Shown: one piece after another, positions 6,799 to 14,205 of the stretch
How positions within the stretch are numbered: the first letter of the stretch is position 1
Layout of the letters: each line of letters opens with the position of its first letter
DNA from: CAYVQU01 sp964453155
GTDB taxonomy: Bacteria > Chloroflexota > Anaerolineae > Anaerolineales > UBA11858
Direction of reading: 5' to 3'
Assembly (NCBI GenBank): GCA_964453155.1
Contig: CAYVQU010000133.1
Coordinates: 1 to 14,952 of the forward strand
DNA: 14,952 bases
Translations under genes and position numbers: made by a program
Notes under the pieces: model-generated
The model's input: the letters and a program-made list of their open reading frames with translations, nothing else
What the model was told of the DNA's origin: nothing
The model's database searches: none

Positions 6799-7482
6799 AT
6801 GAACCAAAACGGTGTAGCTTCAGAATTTCTCCAATACTTAGCCCAACATGCTCAAGATCACCCCGATGATGAGCAATTGCCTTCGCTGAATGCTATCAGT
6901 TCTAATTTGGGCGTCAGCGTGGCCCGGTTGCGCGAGCAATTGGAAGTTGCGAAAGCCTTAGGTTTGGTTGATGTCCGGCCGCGCACGGGGATCAAACGGA
7001 AATCCTTTTCGTTCACATCGGCAGTTTGGCAAAGTCTGTCCTATGCGCTGGCGGTAAGTCACAGTCAGTTTGAAACCTTTGCCAATTTGCGAAAGCATAT
7101 TGAATTGGCTTACTTTCACGAAGCTGTCCAGTTATTAACCCCTCAAGATATGACTGAATTACAATCATTGGTAGATCAGGCCAAAGATAAACTGAAGGGC
7201 CATCCGATTCGCATCCCCCACCGTGAACATCGCGAATTGCACCTCCTAATTTTCCAAAAACTAGAAAATCAATTTGTCATCGGAATTCTCGAAGCCTATT
7301 GGGAAGCCTATGTTGCGGTGGGGTTGAATATTTTTGCGGACCTCAACTATTTAAATAAAGTTTGGGACTATCACCAGGAGATGGTATCTTTGATTCAAGC
7401 TCGGGACTACGAAAGTGCTAATCAGGCTTTGGCCGAACACATGAATTTAATTCAATCCCGGGCAAACCTAGCGGCTAAATAA
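6799..7482 (+). CDS. FCD-domain (GntR/FadR-type) transcriptional regulator
   Basis: A 227-residue regulator with an N-terminal winged helix (about 27-70; LPSLNAISSNLGVSVARLR, then GLVDVRPRTGIK) and an all-helical FCD effector domain (about 85-220). FCD proteins usually bind a metal and a carboxylate ligand through Asp/His/His/His. Here the likely ligands are His144 (in place of the usual Asp), His148, His192 (DYHQEM) and His214 (AEHM). ATG 6799 lacks a clear Shine-Dalgarno, but the winged helix begins where expected. The gene stands alone between two terminator-like hairpins, with korAB next on the same strand; a 2-oxoacid-responsive control of korAB is a reasonable guess. Its own promoter carries a palindrome, suggesting autoregulation. 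The ligand cannot be named. Confidence 0.85.
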   Translation: MNQNGVASEFLQYLAQHAQDHPDDEQLPSLNAISSNLGVSVARLREQLEVAKALGLVDVRPRTGIKRKSFSFTSAVWQSLSYALAVSHSQFETFANLRKHIELAYFHEAVQLLTPQDMTELQSLVDQAKDKLKGHPIRIPHREHRELHLLIFQKLENQFVIGILEAYWEAYVAVGLNIFADLNYLNKVWDYHQEMVSLIQARDYESANQALAEHMNLIQSRANLAAK

Positions 7483-7523
7483 GTGCGGTGCGGTTTGTAG
7501 CTTAAAACAAAATTGGCAAAATT

Positions 7524-7541
7524 AGCCGCACAGCGGCTTTT
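7524..7541 (+). terminator. Short terminator-like hairpin after the FCD regulator
   Basis: AGCCGC (7524-7529), loop ACA, GCGGCT (7533-7538), then a short T stretch to 7541. The stem is only 6 bp but nearly all GC. The T-run is short, so it may be a weak terminator. GTGCGG at 7483-7488 and 7488-7493 could instead pair with CCGCAC (7526-7531) and disrupt it. Confidence 0.45.
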
Positions 7542-7550
7542 CAAATTCGG

Positions 7551-7599
7551 TAGATTTCGGCTTGGCCGGCTTTTATTGTCGAATACGATCCGAAATCTA
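7551..7599. repeat. Inverted repeat flanking the possible korAB promoter
   Basis: TAGATTTCGG (7551-7560) and its exact reverse complement CCGAAATCTA (7590-7599) are 39 bases apart centre to centre. Between them lies a weak promoter-like pair, TTGGCC (7562-7567) and TACGAT (7584-7589), spaced by 16 bases. A third TTCGG half-site lies at 7546-7550. Regulator-binding half-sites around the korAB promoter and an RNA stem in the leader are both possible readings. Confidence 0.45.
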
Positions 7600-7637
7600 T
7601 TTAACACCAGGATTTCTTTAATTACCAAGGAGATTTA

Positions 7638-9443
7638 ATGGCAACTGAACAGTCAAAACAAGTGATCAATGATTTTTCGATCACCGTCGGGACCGTTAAT
7701 GGGTCAGGTAGCCAGACCTCGAATCTGACGTTGTTACGGGCCTTGTTCAAAATGGGGATTCCGGCCTCAGGGAAAAACCTGTTTCCTTCCAATATCCAGG
7801 GCTTACCAACCTGGTACACAATTCGGGTCAGCAAAGATGGCTATTTAGCCCGGAGTGCGACCACAGAAGTGGTTGTGGCGATGAACGCGACTACTTTTGC
7901 TGAAGACTTGGCGAGTTTGGTGCCGGGTGGAGTGTTTTTCTATGCCGATCATTTAAAAATGAAAATAGATCGGGATGATGTCTCGGTCTACCCCATGCCA
8001 GTTCGGCAAATTGTGAAGGAAGCAGAAGTTCCCTCCAGTTTGCGGGATTATGTTGCCAACATGGTCTATGTGGGGATGGTGGCCCAGATTTTGGGTATCG
8101 ATTTGGAAAAAATCCGCCAGGCGCTTGATTTTCATTTCAAGGGTAAAGAAAAACCGATTGACCTTAACTATGGAATCATCCAGACTGCAGCCCAGTGGGC
8201 AGCTGACAATCTTGACAAAACTGACAACTATTATATCGAACCGCTGGACGCAGCCGACGGTTACATAATGGCCGATGGTAATACCGCCGGCGCACTTGGG
8301 GCCATTTACGGTGGTGTGCAATTCGCGGCTTGGTATCCAATTACCCCTGCTTCATCTTTAGCTGAATCCTTAATGGAGCATCTCCCTCGGCTGCGAGTTG
8401 ATTCAGAGACTGGGAAAAATACGTATGCTGTTGTTCAGGCTGAAGATGAGTTAGCCGCGGTTGGAATGATCGTGGGGGCCGGTTGGGGGGGGCTACGATC
8501 GATGACCTCGACCTCGGGTCCAGGGATCAGCCTGATGGGCGAGTTTGTCAGTTTAGCCTATTTTGCTGAAGTTCCCTTTGTCATTTGGAATATCCAGCGA
8601 ATGGGGCCCAGTACTGGTTTGCCCACTCGGACTTCCCAAGGGGATGTCAACCTGTGTTATTACTTGGGCCAGGGCGATACTAAACACATCGTTTTGCTAC
8701 CTGGAACGGTGACAGAATGTTTTGAGTTTGGCTGGAAAGCTTTTGATTACGCGGAAGAATTTCAAACGCCGGTTTTTGTACTATCAGATTTAGATTTTGG
8801 CATGAACCAATGGATGACCAAGCCCTTTGAATATCCGGATGTACCCATGAACCGGGGCAAGATCCTGTGGGAAGAAGACTTAGAAAAATTGACTGAAAAG
8901 TGGGGTCGCTACCGAGATGTGGATGGGGATGGCATTCCCTACCGGACCTTGATGGGAAATCAGCATCCCGCCAGTGCCTATTTCGCCCGCGGCACCGGGC
9001 ATGATGATTATGCCAATTACAGTGAGGATCCCGAAGTATGGGATGCCAATATGCACCGCTTGGATCGCAAGTTTGCTTCCGCTCGAACGCAAATGCCTAA
9101 ACCCGAAATTCATCGGATGGCAGCCGCCCGCATTGGGATTATCGCTTATGGTTCCACCGATCCGGCTATTCAGGAAACCCGGGACCGACTCGCAGCGGAA
9201 GGATATTCGACCGATTATCTGCGTTTACGGGCATTACCTATCCAGGATGAAGTCTTCGATTTCATATCAGAACATGATCGCACCTATGTGGTTGAGATGA
9301 ACAGAGATGGTCAAGTTCACAGCATTATTTCTCTTGAGAAGCCTGAATGTGTCGGCAACCTTATCTCGATCACTCAAAATAATGGTTTGCCGATTACGGC
9401 CGAATGGTTGGAATGTGAAATCCTCTCGGAGGAGAATAAATAA
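7638..9443 (+). CDS. korA: 2-oxoacid:ferredoxin oxidoreductase, fused gamma-alpha subunit
   Basis: A 601-residue subunit that, with KorB, oxidatively decarboxylates a 2-oxoacid (2-oxoglutarate is the usual substrate of this type) to the acyl-CoA and reduces ferredoxin in the cytoplasm. The gamma domain spans about residues 10-195 (NGSGSQTSN, SNIQGLPTWY). The alpha domain begins near 208 with the hallmark YPITPASS (233-240), then STSGPG (291-296) and RMGPSTGLPTRTSQGD (321-336); a C-terminal domain with IIAYGSTDPAIQE (501-513) follows. The gamma motif is NGSGS rather than the common GGQG, as I recall for a recognised subtype. ATG 7638 has a strong AAGGAGAT (7627-7634). korB follows 1 base after the stop codon. 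The exact 2-oxoacid cannot be read from sequence. Confidence 0.92.
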   Translation: MATEQSKQVINDFSITVGTVNGSGSQTSNLTLLRALFKMGIPASGKNLFPSNIQGLPTWYTIRVSKDGYLARSATTEVVVAMNATTFAEDLASLVPGGVFFYADHLKMKIDRDDVSVYPMPVRQIVKEAEVPSSLRDYVANMVYVGMVAQILGIDLEKIRQALDFHFKGKEKPIDLNYGIIQTAAQWAADNLDKTDNYYIEPLDAADGYIMADGNTAGALGAIYGGVQFAAWYPITPASSLAESLMEHLPRLRVDSETGKNTYAVVQAEDELAAVGMIVGAGWGGLRSMTSTSGPGISLMGEFVSLAYFAEVPFVIWNIQRMGPSTGLPTRTSQGDVNLCYYLGQGDTKHIVLLPGTVTECFEFGWKAFDYAEEFQTPVFVLSDLDFGMNQWMTKPFEYPDVPMNRGKILWEEDLEKLTEKWGRYRDVDGDGIPYRTLMGNQHPASAYFARGTGHDDYANYSEDPEVWDANMHRLDRKFASARTQMPKPEIHRMAAARIGIIAYGSTDPAIQETRDRLAAEGYSTDYLRLRALPIQDEVFDFISEHDRTYVVEMNRDGQVHSIISLEKPECVGNLISITQNNGLPITAEWLECEILSEENK

Positions 9444-9444
9444 G

Positions 9445-10491
9445 ATGACTCAAACAAAACGAAAACCCCGTCCTCCCAAAGTGAATGAAATCGGTCTCAG
9501 CCGCAAAGATTATGGTGGCGCAAAAACAACCCTTTGCCAGGGATGTGGTCATAACTCGATTGCTAACCAGATTATTGCGGCGTGTTATGAATATGGGATT
9601 GCTCCTGAGCGGATTGTAAAATTTAGTGGGATTGGCTGCTCAAGTAAAAGCCCAACTTATTTTTTGAGTCGTTCGTTTGGCTTCAATGGCCTGCACGGCC
9701 GAATGCCATCGATCGCGACCGGGGCGATGTTTGCCGACAAAACGATGGAAGCCATCGGTGTCAGTGGTGATGGGGATACCGCCAGCATTGGGATGGGCCA
9801 GTTTAAACACATTACCCGCAGAAATTTGCCCATGGTTTACATCGTTGAGAATAATGGCGTTTACGGCCTCACCAAGGGACAGTTTTCGGCCACAGCTGAA
9901 GAGGGATTGCTGCTTAAAAAACGAGGCCAAAACCAATATATGCCCATCGATATCGTCTGGGAGGCCATTGTTGGTAATGCAACTTTTGTGGCGCGCTCGT
10001 TCGCCGGTGACCCCAAACAGGTCCGGGATCTCATTAAGGCGGCTATTGCGCACAACGGCACCGCCGTGATTGATATTATCAGCCCGTGTGTGACCTTCAA
10101 CAACCAGGATGACTCCCACCACTCCTATGCCTGGGGGAAGCTGCATGAAGCCGCCCTTCATGAGATGTCCTTCGTGCCGCCGGCGGATGAAATTACCGTT
10201 GATTATGGTGAGGGGGATGCTGTTGATGTCACTCTGCATGATGGTTCCCAACTCATTTTGCGAAAAGTTGATATGGATTACGATCCCACCGACCGTAACG
10301 GTATTTTGTGCATGCTCGAAGCGGCCAATGAAGAACATGAGTTGCTGACTGGATTAATTTATATCGATCCGGACAAACCATCTTTATTTGATATTTATAA
10401 CCTGCCCGATGAGCCGCTCAATCGGCTAATGGAAGACAAATTACGTCCCCCAAAAGAGACCATTGAAGAAATCAATGCGATGATGTTTTAA
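9445..10491 (+). CDS. korB: 2-oxoacid:ferredoxin oxidoreductase, beta subunit (TPP and [4Fe-4S])
   Basis: The 348-residue catalytic partner of KorA. It binds thiamine diphosphate and one [4Fe-4S] cluster. TPP/Mg motifs are GDGDTASIG (108-116) and ENNGVYGLTKGQ (135-146), with CQGCGHNS (31-38). The four cluster ligands appear to be Cys31, Cys34, Cys65 (SGIGCSSK) and Cys215 (SPCVTF); their spacing closely matches that known for the Sulfolobus enzyme. The reading frame is open back to 9307, but ATG 9445 is right: GGAGGAG (9428-9434) precedes it by 10 bases, and the extension would overlap korA and adds nothing family-like. The C-terminal third (IDPDKPSLFDIYNL) is normal for this subtype. No separate ferredoxin-domain delta subunit is present, consistent with the two-subunit form. 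A terminator follows. Confidence 0.93.
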   Translation: MTQTKRKPRPPKVNEIGLSRKDYGGAKTTLCQGCGHNSIANQIIAACYEYGIAPERIVKFSGIGCSSKSPTYFLSRSFGFNGLHGRMPSIATGAMFADKTMEAIGVSGDGDTASIGMGQFKHITRRNLPMVYIVENNGVYGLTKGQFSATAEEGLLLKKRGQNQYMPIDIVWEAIVGNATFVARSFAGDPKQVRDLIKAAIAHNGTAVIDIISPCVTFNNQDDSHHSYAWGKLHEAALHEMSFVPPADEITVDYGEGDAVDVTLHDGSQLILRKVDMDYDPTDRNGILCMLEAANEEHELLTGLIYIDPDKPSLFDIYNLPDEPLNRLMEDKLRPPKETIEEINAMMF

Positions 10492-10494
10492 CAT

Positions 10495-10534
10495 AAAAAA
10501 AACCCCGGAAATATCCAAATTTCCGGGGTTTTTT
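10495..10534. terminator. Bidirectional terminator between convergent korB and purH
   Basis: A perfect 12-bp stem AACCCCGGAAAT (10501-10512) / ATTTCCGGGGTT (10519-10530) with a 6-base loop has an A-run before it and a T-run after it, so it can end transcripts from both directions. The stop codon of purH (10533-10535, minus strand) overlaps the right-hand tract. Confidence 0.9.
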
Positions 10535-12035
10535 AGTGCCGAAAATGCCTGACCCCCGTAAATACCATCGCCATCCCATGCTGGTTGCAGGCCTCGATGG
10601 ATAATTGGTCCCGCTTGGCTCCCCCGGGTTGGATGATAGCCGTAATTCCTAGTTTGTCCGCGGCTGCGACCACATCGGCGAAGGGAAAGAAGGCATCGGA
10701 GGCCAAAACAGCGCCTTTGGATTTTTCTCCGGCTCGGTTGGTTGCAATCCCGACACAGTCAATCCGATTGGGTTGCCCGCCGCCGATGCCAATCGTGGCT
10801 TCATTTTTGGCGAATACAATTGCATTGGATTTGACATGCTGACAGGCCAACCAGGCGAATTTCAGGTCTCGCAACTCTGCTGGAGTGGGGCGACGTTCAG
10901 TGACCACCTGCCATTCGGTGTCCTCTGGATCGCCTACATCCAGCGATTGTCGCAGCATTCCCCGGACAACCGAGCGGTATTCGTACCGGGGTTCTATTGC
11001 CTTGTCGGGCATATCTAAGACGCGTAAATTTTTCTTTTTGGCGAGAAGTTCCAATGCTTCGGGAGTGAATCCGGGCGCGACCAGACACTCGACGAACAGA
11101 TCCCCGATGGCAGTTATTAATGCGGCATCACAGGAACGATTGACCGCGATGATGCCGCCAAAAGGTGATACCGGGTCAGATTCGAAGGCCAAGGGATAAG
11201 CTTCAGCCAGCATATCGGCTGAAGCGATACCACATGGGGAGAGATGTTTAACGATCACAACTGTCGGGCGTTCATAGGACACTACAGCCCGCCAGGCGGC
11301 ATCCAGGTCGAGCATATTGTTGTAGGAAATCGGTTTCCCTTGCAGTAACTTACCACCCATTGGTCCTGAATGTTGCGTATAGCCAAAAAGTGCAGCTTCT
11401 TGGTGCCAGTTTTCTCCGTAACGTAATGTTTGTTGAGAATAAATGTGCAGGGATGAGGATTCGTCGCCGGTGAGGAATCCAGCAATGGCGGTGTCGTAAT
11501 CGCGCGTGTGGGTGAAGGCTTTCTCGGCTAGTTTCCGCCGTAATTCCAGGCTGGTTTGACCGTCTGATTTTAGTTCAGCCAGGATTGCGGGCCCGTCAAC
11601 CATATCTGTCAACACGGTAACCCGTTTGAAATTCTTGGCCGCGGCTCGAATCAGAGTCACCCCACCAATATCAATGTTCTCAACGGCAGTCTCAAAGGGT
11701 GTTTCCGGGTTGGCGATTGTTTCTTCAAAGGGGTAGAGGTTACAAACCACCAGATCAATGAGCTGGGCTTCGATCAATTCTAAATCGGCATAATCTTTTG
11801 GCAAATCACGGGCTAAAATTCCTCCCGCGATGGCAGGGTGTAAGGTTTTTACTCGTCCATCCAGGATCTCAGGTGATTGAGTGTAAGTGGCGACATCCGT
11901 AACTGGTAACCCGGAATCTCGTAAGAGGTGCGCGGTGCCACCACTGGCCAGAAATTTCCAGCCAAGTTGATTAAGTTCTTGTGCAAATTCGATCAGACCG
12001 GATTTATCAGAAAGGGAAAATATGGCAGTAGGCAT
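10533..12035 (-). CDS. purH: Bifunctional AICAR formyltransferase / IMP cyclohydrolase
   Basis: A 500-residue enzyme for the last two steps of IMP synthesis: formylation of AICAR with 10-formyl-tetrahydrofolate and ring closure to IMP. The N-terminal MGS-like cyclohydrolase domain (about 1-190) shows SLSDKSGL, FLASGGTAHLL, EILDGRVKTLHPAIAGGIL and the DIGGVTLIRAAAKN stretch. The transformylase domain (about 195-500) shows RYGENWHQEAALF, the catalytic Lys263-His264 in VKHLSPCG, SPFGGIIAVNR, ASDAFFPF and IIQPGGAKRD. The protein is complete and at the short end of the usual 500-530 residues. ATG 12035 is supported by the alignment-like start (AIFSLSDK); the Shine-Dalgarno is weak (GAGAAA). It lies 34 bases after purB and is probably co-transcribed with it. 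Confidence 0.96.
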   Translation of the reverse strand: MPTAIFSLSDKSGLIEFAQELNQLGWKFLASGGTAHLLRDSGLPVTDVATYTQSPEILDGRVKTLHPAIAGGILARDLPKDYADLELIEAQLIDLVVCNLYPFEETIANPETPFETAVENIDIGGVTLIRAAAKNFKRVTVLTDMVDGPAILAELKSDGQTSLELRRKLAEKAFTHTRDYDTAIAGFLTGDESSSLHIYSQQTLRYGENWHQEAALFGYTQHSGPMGGKLLQGKPISYNNMLDLDAAWRAVVSYERPTVVIVKHLSPCGIASADMLAEAYPLAFESDPVSPFGGIIAVNRSCDAALITAIGDLFVECLVAPGFTPEALELLAKKKNLRVLDMPDKAIEPRYEYRSVVRGMLRQSLDVGDPEDTEWQVVTERRPTPAELRDLKFAWLACQHVKSNAIVFAKNEATIGIGGGQPNRIDCVGIATNRAGEKSKGAVLASDAFFPFADVVAAADKLGITAIIQPGGAKRDQLSIEACNQHGMAMVFTGVRHFRH

Positions 12036-12069
12036 ATGTTTCTCGCAATATTTTGGGAATAAGAATTTG

Positions 12070-13464
12070 CTAAGCCCCGATTTTTGTCCGGATGTGATGG
12101 CTGAGTTGCCGGGCGCGTGCGGGGGCTAATCCAACGTGGTTACTGGTATCCAGACGCACTTCAATTTCTTCTGGGGTGAGATATTGGAGAATTTCTGGGT
12201 CGGATTGAAGCATGGATTTCAACGGGTTTAATTTTCCAGAATTTATCGCTTCCCACGCGTCTAAAGCAAGTCGCCGGAGACATTCATGCATGTTTTGGCG
12301 ATCAGCCCCTGCTTTGACTGCGGCCATTAAGATCCTTTCTGTCCCTGCAAATGGACCATAAATAGCCATGTTTTTAGCCTGTGTACTTTGGTTTACAGTC
12401 AAAGCCTCGACAATTTTGGTCACCGCGCTGACGATTTGATCTGCAATGAGAAAGGGTTCAGCTAACGTGATGCGGCGGTTGGCGCTGTCGTCAAGGGTGC
12501 GTTCAAGCAGAGTATGTGCGGCGTTATCCCACGCAGTCCGGGGATATTGCGCCAGTAAACGGGCCAGTGAGTTTATATTTTCGGACCGAATTGGATTTCG
12601 TTTGAAGGGCATCGCCGAAGAGCCAACCTGTTTCTTACCGAAGGGTTCGGCTAACTCCCCGATGGGTGGCGATTGGAGCAATCGTAAATCGAAAGCAAAC
12701 TTATATATCGACGCCCCCAAACCGGACAGAGCAGAGAGAATATTGAAATCTTGTTTACGAGGGTAAACCTGGGTTGTAACTGGGAAGAAAGTCAGATTTA
12801 ATTTTTCTGAGAGGGCGGCTTCGAAGCGTGGGACATCGTCCACTCCAACCAGGTCAGCAAATGAAGCACTGGTGCCCACTGCGCCCCGGATACCTTTACC
12901 TTTAAGCTCATTCCGTAATTGCTCAAGATTTTGCCAATCCAAAAATAAGTCTTGGGCGTATTGGGCTAAACGGAAACCCAGCGTGGTCGGTTCGGCTGGT
13001 TGTAGGTGGGTGAAAGCCATGATTGGAATTTCGGCCCATTTTTCAATTTGATCAGCAAAGATGGCTAGTAATCGGACCAAGCTTTCCAAGAGTAAGTTGA
13101 GAGATTCTCGAACCCGCAGGGCATCGGTGTTGTCAACAATATCGGTGGAAGTCATCCCTAAATGGATGATGCCGCCCCCAATTTTGCATTGTTCGGCATA
13201 GGTTTTGACCTCGGCCATCAAGTCATGGCGGATTTCGGTTTCGATCTCGAGGGCGCGCGGAATGTCGATGTTGTCGGCGTGGGTCTGAAGATCGGATAGC
13301 TGCTCAGGGGTGACTACCCCAAAGTCCGCCTGGACTTCGGCAACCGCGATCCAAATTTGACGCCAGGTTAGGCGTTTATGGTGTTCGCTCCAAATTTGGC
13401 GCATCTCGGGGCTACCATAGCGCCAGGTGAGGGGTGAGAGGTAGGTAGAAGCATCGTAGGACAT
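12070..13464 (-). CDS. purB: Adenylosuccinate lyase
   Basis: A 464-residue member of the fumarase/aspartase superfamily. It splits SAICAR to AICAR plus fumarate, and adenylosuccinate to AMP plus fumarate. The superfamily signature GSSAMPFKRNPIRSEN (281-296) carries the catalytic serine loop; other active-site regions are RHDLMAEV (79-86), HLGMTSTD (101-108) and THLQPAEPTT (152-161, with the conserved His153). Length is normal. PurB makes the AICAR used by PurH, so the pairing is coherent. ATG 13464 follows only a weak AGG; the palindromic repeat at 13480-13507 ends about 15 bases upstream of the start codon. hpt lies 55 bases upstream on the same strand. Confidence 0.96.
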   Translation of the reverse strand: MSYDASTYLSPLTWRYGSPEMRQIWSEHHKRLTWRQIWIAVAEVQADFGVVTPEQLSDLQTHADNIDIPRALEIETEIRHDLMAEVKTYAEQCKIGGGIIHLGMTSTDIVDNTDALRVRESLNLLLESLVRLLAIFADQIEKWAEIPIMAFTHLQPAEPTTLGFRLAQYAQDLFLDWQNLEQLRNELKGKGIRGAVGTSASFADLVGVDDVPRFEAALSEKLNLTFFPVTTQVYPRKQDFNILSALSGLGASIYKFAFDLRLLQSPPIGELAEPFGKKQVGSSAMPFKRNPIRSENINSLARLLAQYPRTAWDNAAHTLLERTLDDSANRRITLAEPFLIADQIVSAVTKIVEALTVNQSTQAKNMAIYGPFAGTERILMAAVKAGADRQNMHECLRRLALDAWEAINSGKLNPLKSMLQSDPEILQYLTPEEIEVRLDTSNHVGLAPARARQLSHHIRTKIGA

Positions 13465-13478
13465 GGGTTTACCTGAAG

Positions 13479-13507
13479 ACCTGGAAGGTTTTTGGAAACC
13501 TTCCAGG
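13479..13507. repeat. Palindromic repeat, copy 2
   Basis: CCTGGAAGGTTT (13480-13491) and its exact reverse complement (13496-13507) flank the loop TTGG. It contains the same 11-mer (ACCTGGAAGGT, 13479-13489) as the repeat at 4445-4477, but with the two arms in the opposite order. There is no T-run. It fills the hpt-purB gap, just upstream of the purB start. Confidence 0.75.
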
Positions 13508-13519
13508 CCAAGGGGAATG

Positions 13520-14068
13520 TTACTTTTGATAAACTTCTGGTTTCAACTCGGCGACAAAGGGTAAAGTTCGATGGGTGTCGGCATAATCCAGCCCGTAACC
13601 AACCACCCAGACATCGGGAATCTCAAAACCGAGGTAATCCATGGGGACATCGAGACTTTCACGATCTTTGACGGAGAACACACAAGTTTTCAGCGAAGCG
13701 GGGTTCCGGCCCTCAAGCAATTGTAAGAGATAACTCAATGTATTGCCGCTATCGACGATGTCTTCAACAATGATGACATGTTCATTTTCGATAATATCGC
13801 GCAAATCGAGGATCAAGCGGACTGCGCCAGATGAAGTAGCTGTTTTACCATAACTTGAGACCGCCATAAAATCCACGATGTGGGGAATTTTCAATTCTTT
13901 GGTCAGATCCGAAAGGAACATAAAGGCCCCTTTGAGTATTCCAATCAAATAAACCCGATCAGCATCGGCATAATCTTTTTCAATTTGCCGGGCTAGCTCT
14001 TTGATCCGGGTGTGAATATCCTCTTTAGAAATGATTACGCGCGCTAATTCTGGGTGTAAGTCGCTCAT
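13520..14068 (-). CDS. hpt: Hypoxanthine(-guanine) phosphoribosyltransferase
   Basis: A 182-residue type I phosphoribosyltransferase that salvages hypoxanthine (and usually guanine) with PRPP to give IMP or GMP. The PRPP loop VIIVEDIVDSGNTL (98-111) includes the Glu102-Asp103 pair and Asp106. Other family marks are GILKGAFMF (43-51), the flexible-loop SSYG (71-74), VKDR (133-136) and DVWVVGYGLDYADTHRTLP (152-170). The frame is open upstream to 14257, but ATG 14068 is preceded by AGGAG (14073-14077 on this strand) at 4 bases and gives the normal length; the extension crosses the promoter region and reads through a terminator. Grouping with purB and purH links salvage with de novo synthesis. 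Specificity for hypoxanthine versus guanine is not resolved. Confidence 0.94.
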   Translation of the reverse strand: MSDLHPELARVIISKEDIHTRIKELARQIEKDYADADRVYLIGILKGAFMFLSDLTKELKIPHIVDFMAVSSYGKTATSSGAVRLILDLRDIIENEHVIIVEDIVDSGNTLSYLLQLLEGRNPASLKTCVFSVKDRESLDVPMDYLGFEIPDVWVVGYGLDYADTHRTLPFVAELKPEVYQK

Positions 14069-14108
14069 AGGTCTCCTGTGGAAAAGTTTTTTTACACAAA
14101 CGCTCCCC

Positions 14109-14117
14109 GTTATACCA
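14109..14117 (-). promoter_or_regulatory. Possible extended -10 promoter of hpt
   Basis: On the minus strand the bases read TGGTATAAC: TATAAC (14109-14114) with the upstream TG of an extended -10. A TTGTCA (14129-14134) lies 14 bases further up, too close for a standard -35. The start of transcription would be near 14102, leaving a leader of about 33 bases. Confidence 0.4.
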
Positions 14118-14160
14118 CGAAGTTTGGCTGACAAATTGGTATTCGAGGATAGACAACGAC

Positions 14161-14193
14161 AAAAAAACCACTCCGATTGGGTGGGAGTGGTTT
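14161..14193 (-). terminator. Intrinsic terminator of the HELTH-protein gene
   Basis: Read on the minus strand, a 10-bp stem AAACCACTCC / GGAGTGGTTT (arms at 14184-14193 and 14165-14174) with a 9-base loop leads into a run of seven T (14161-14167). It lies 12 bases after the stop of the upstream gene and separates it from the purine operon. Confidence 0.85.
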
Positions 14194-14205
14194 GTAGAGT
14201 CAAGG

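Noticed and set aside
9307..9444. 46-codon extension of korB
   Set aside because: It overlaps the end of korA in another frame; a strong Shine-Dalgarno precedes ATG 9445.
9640..10338. Long minus-strand open frame (232 codons) opposite korB
   Set aside because: It is a shadow of a conserved gene, with no recognisable domain.
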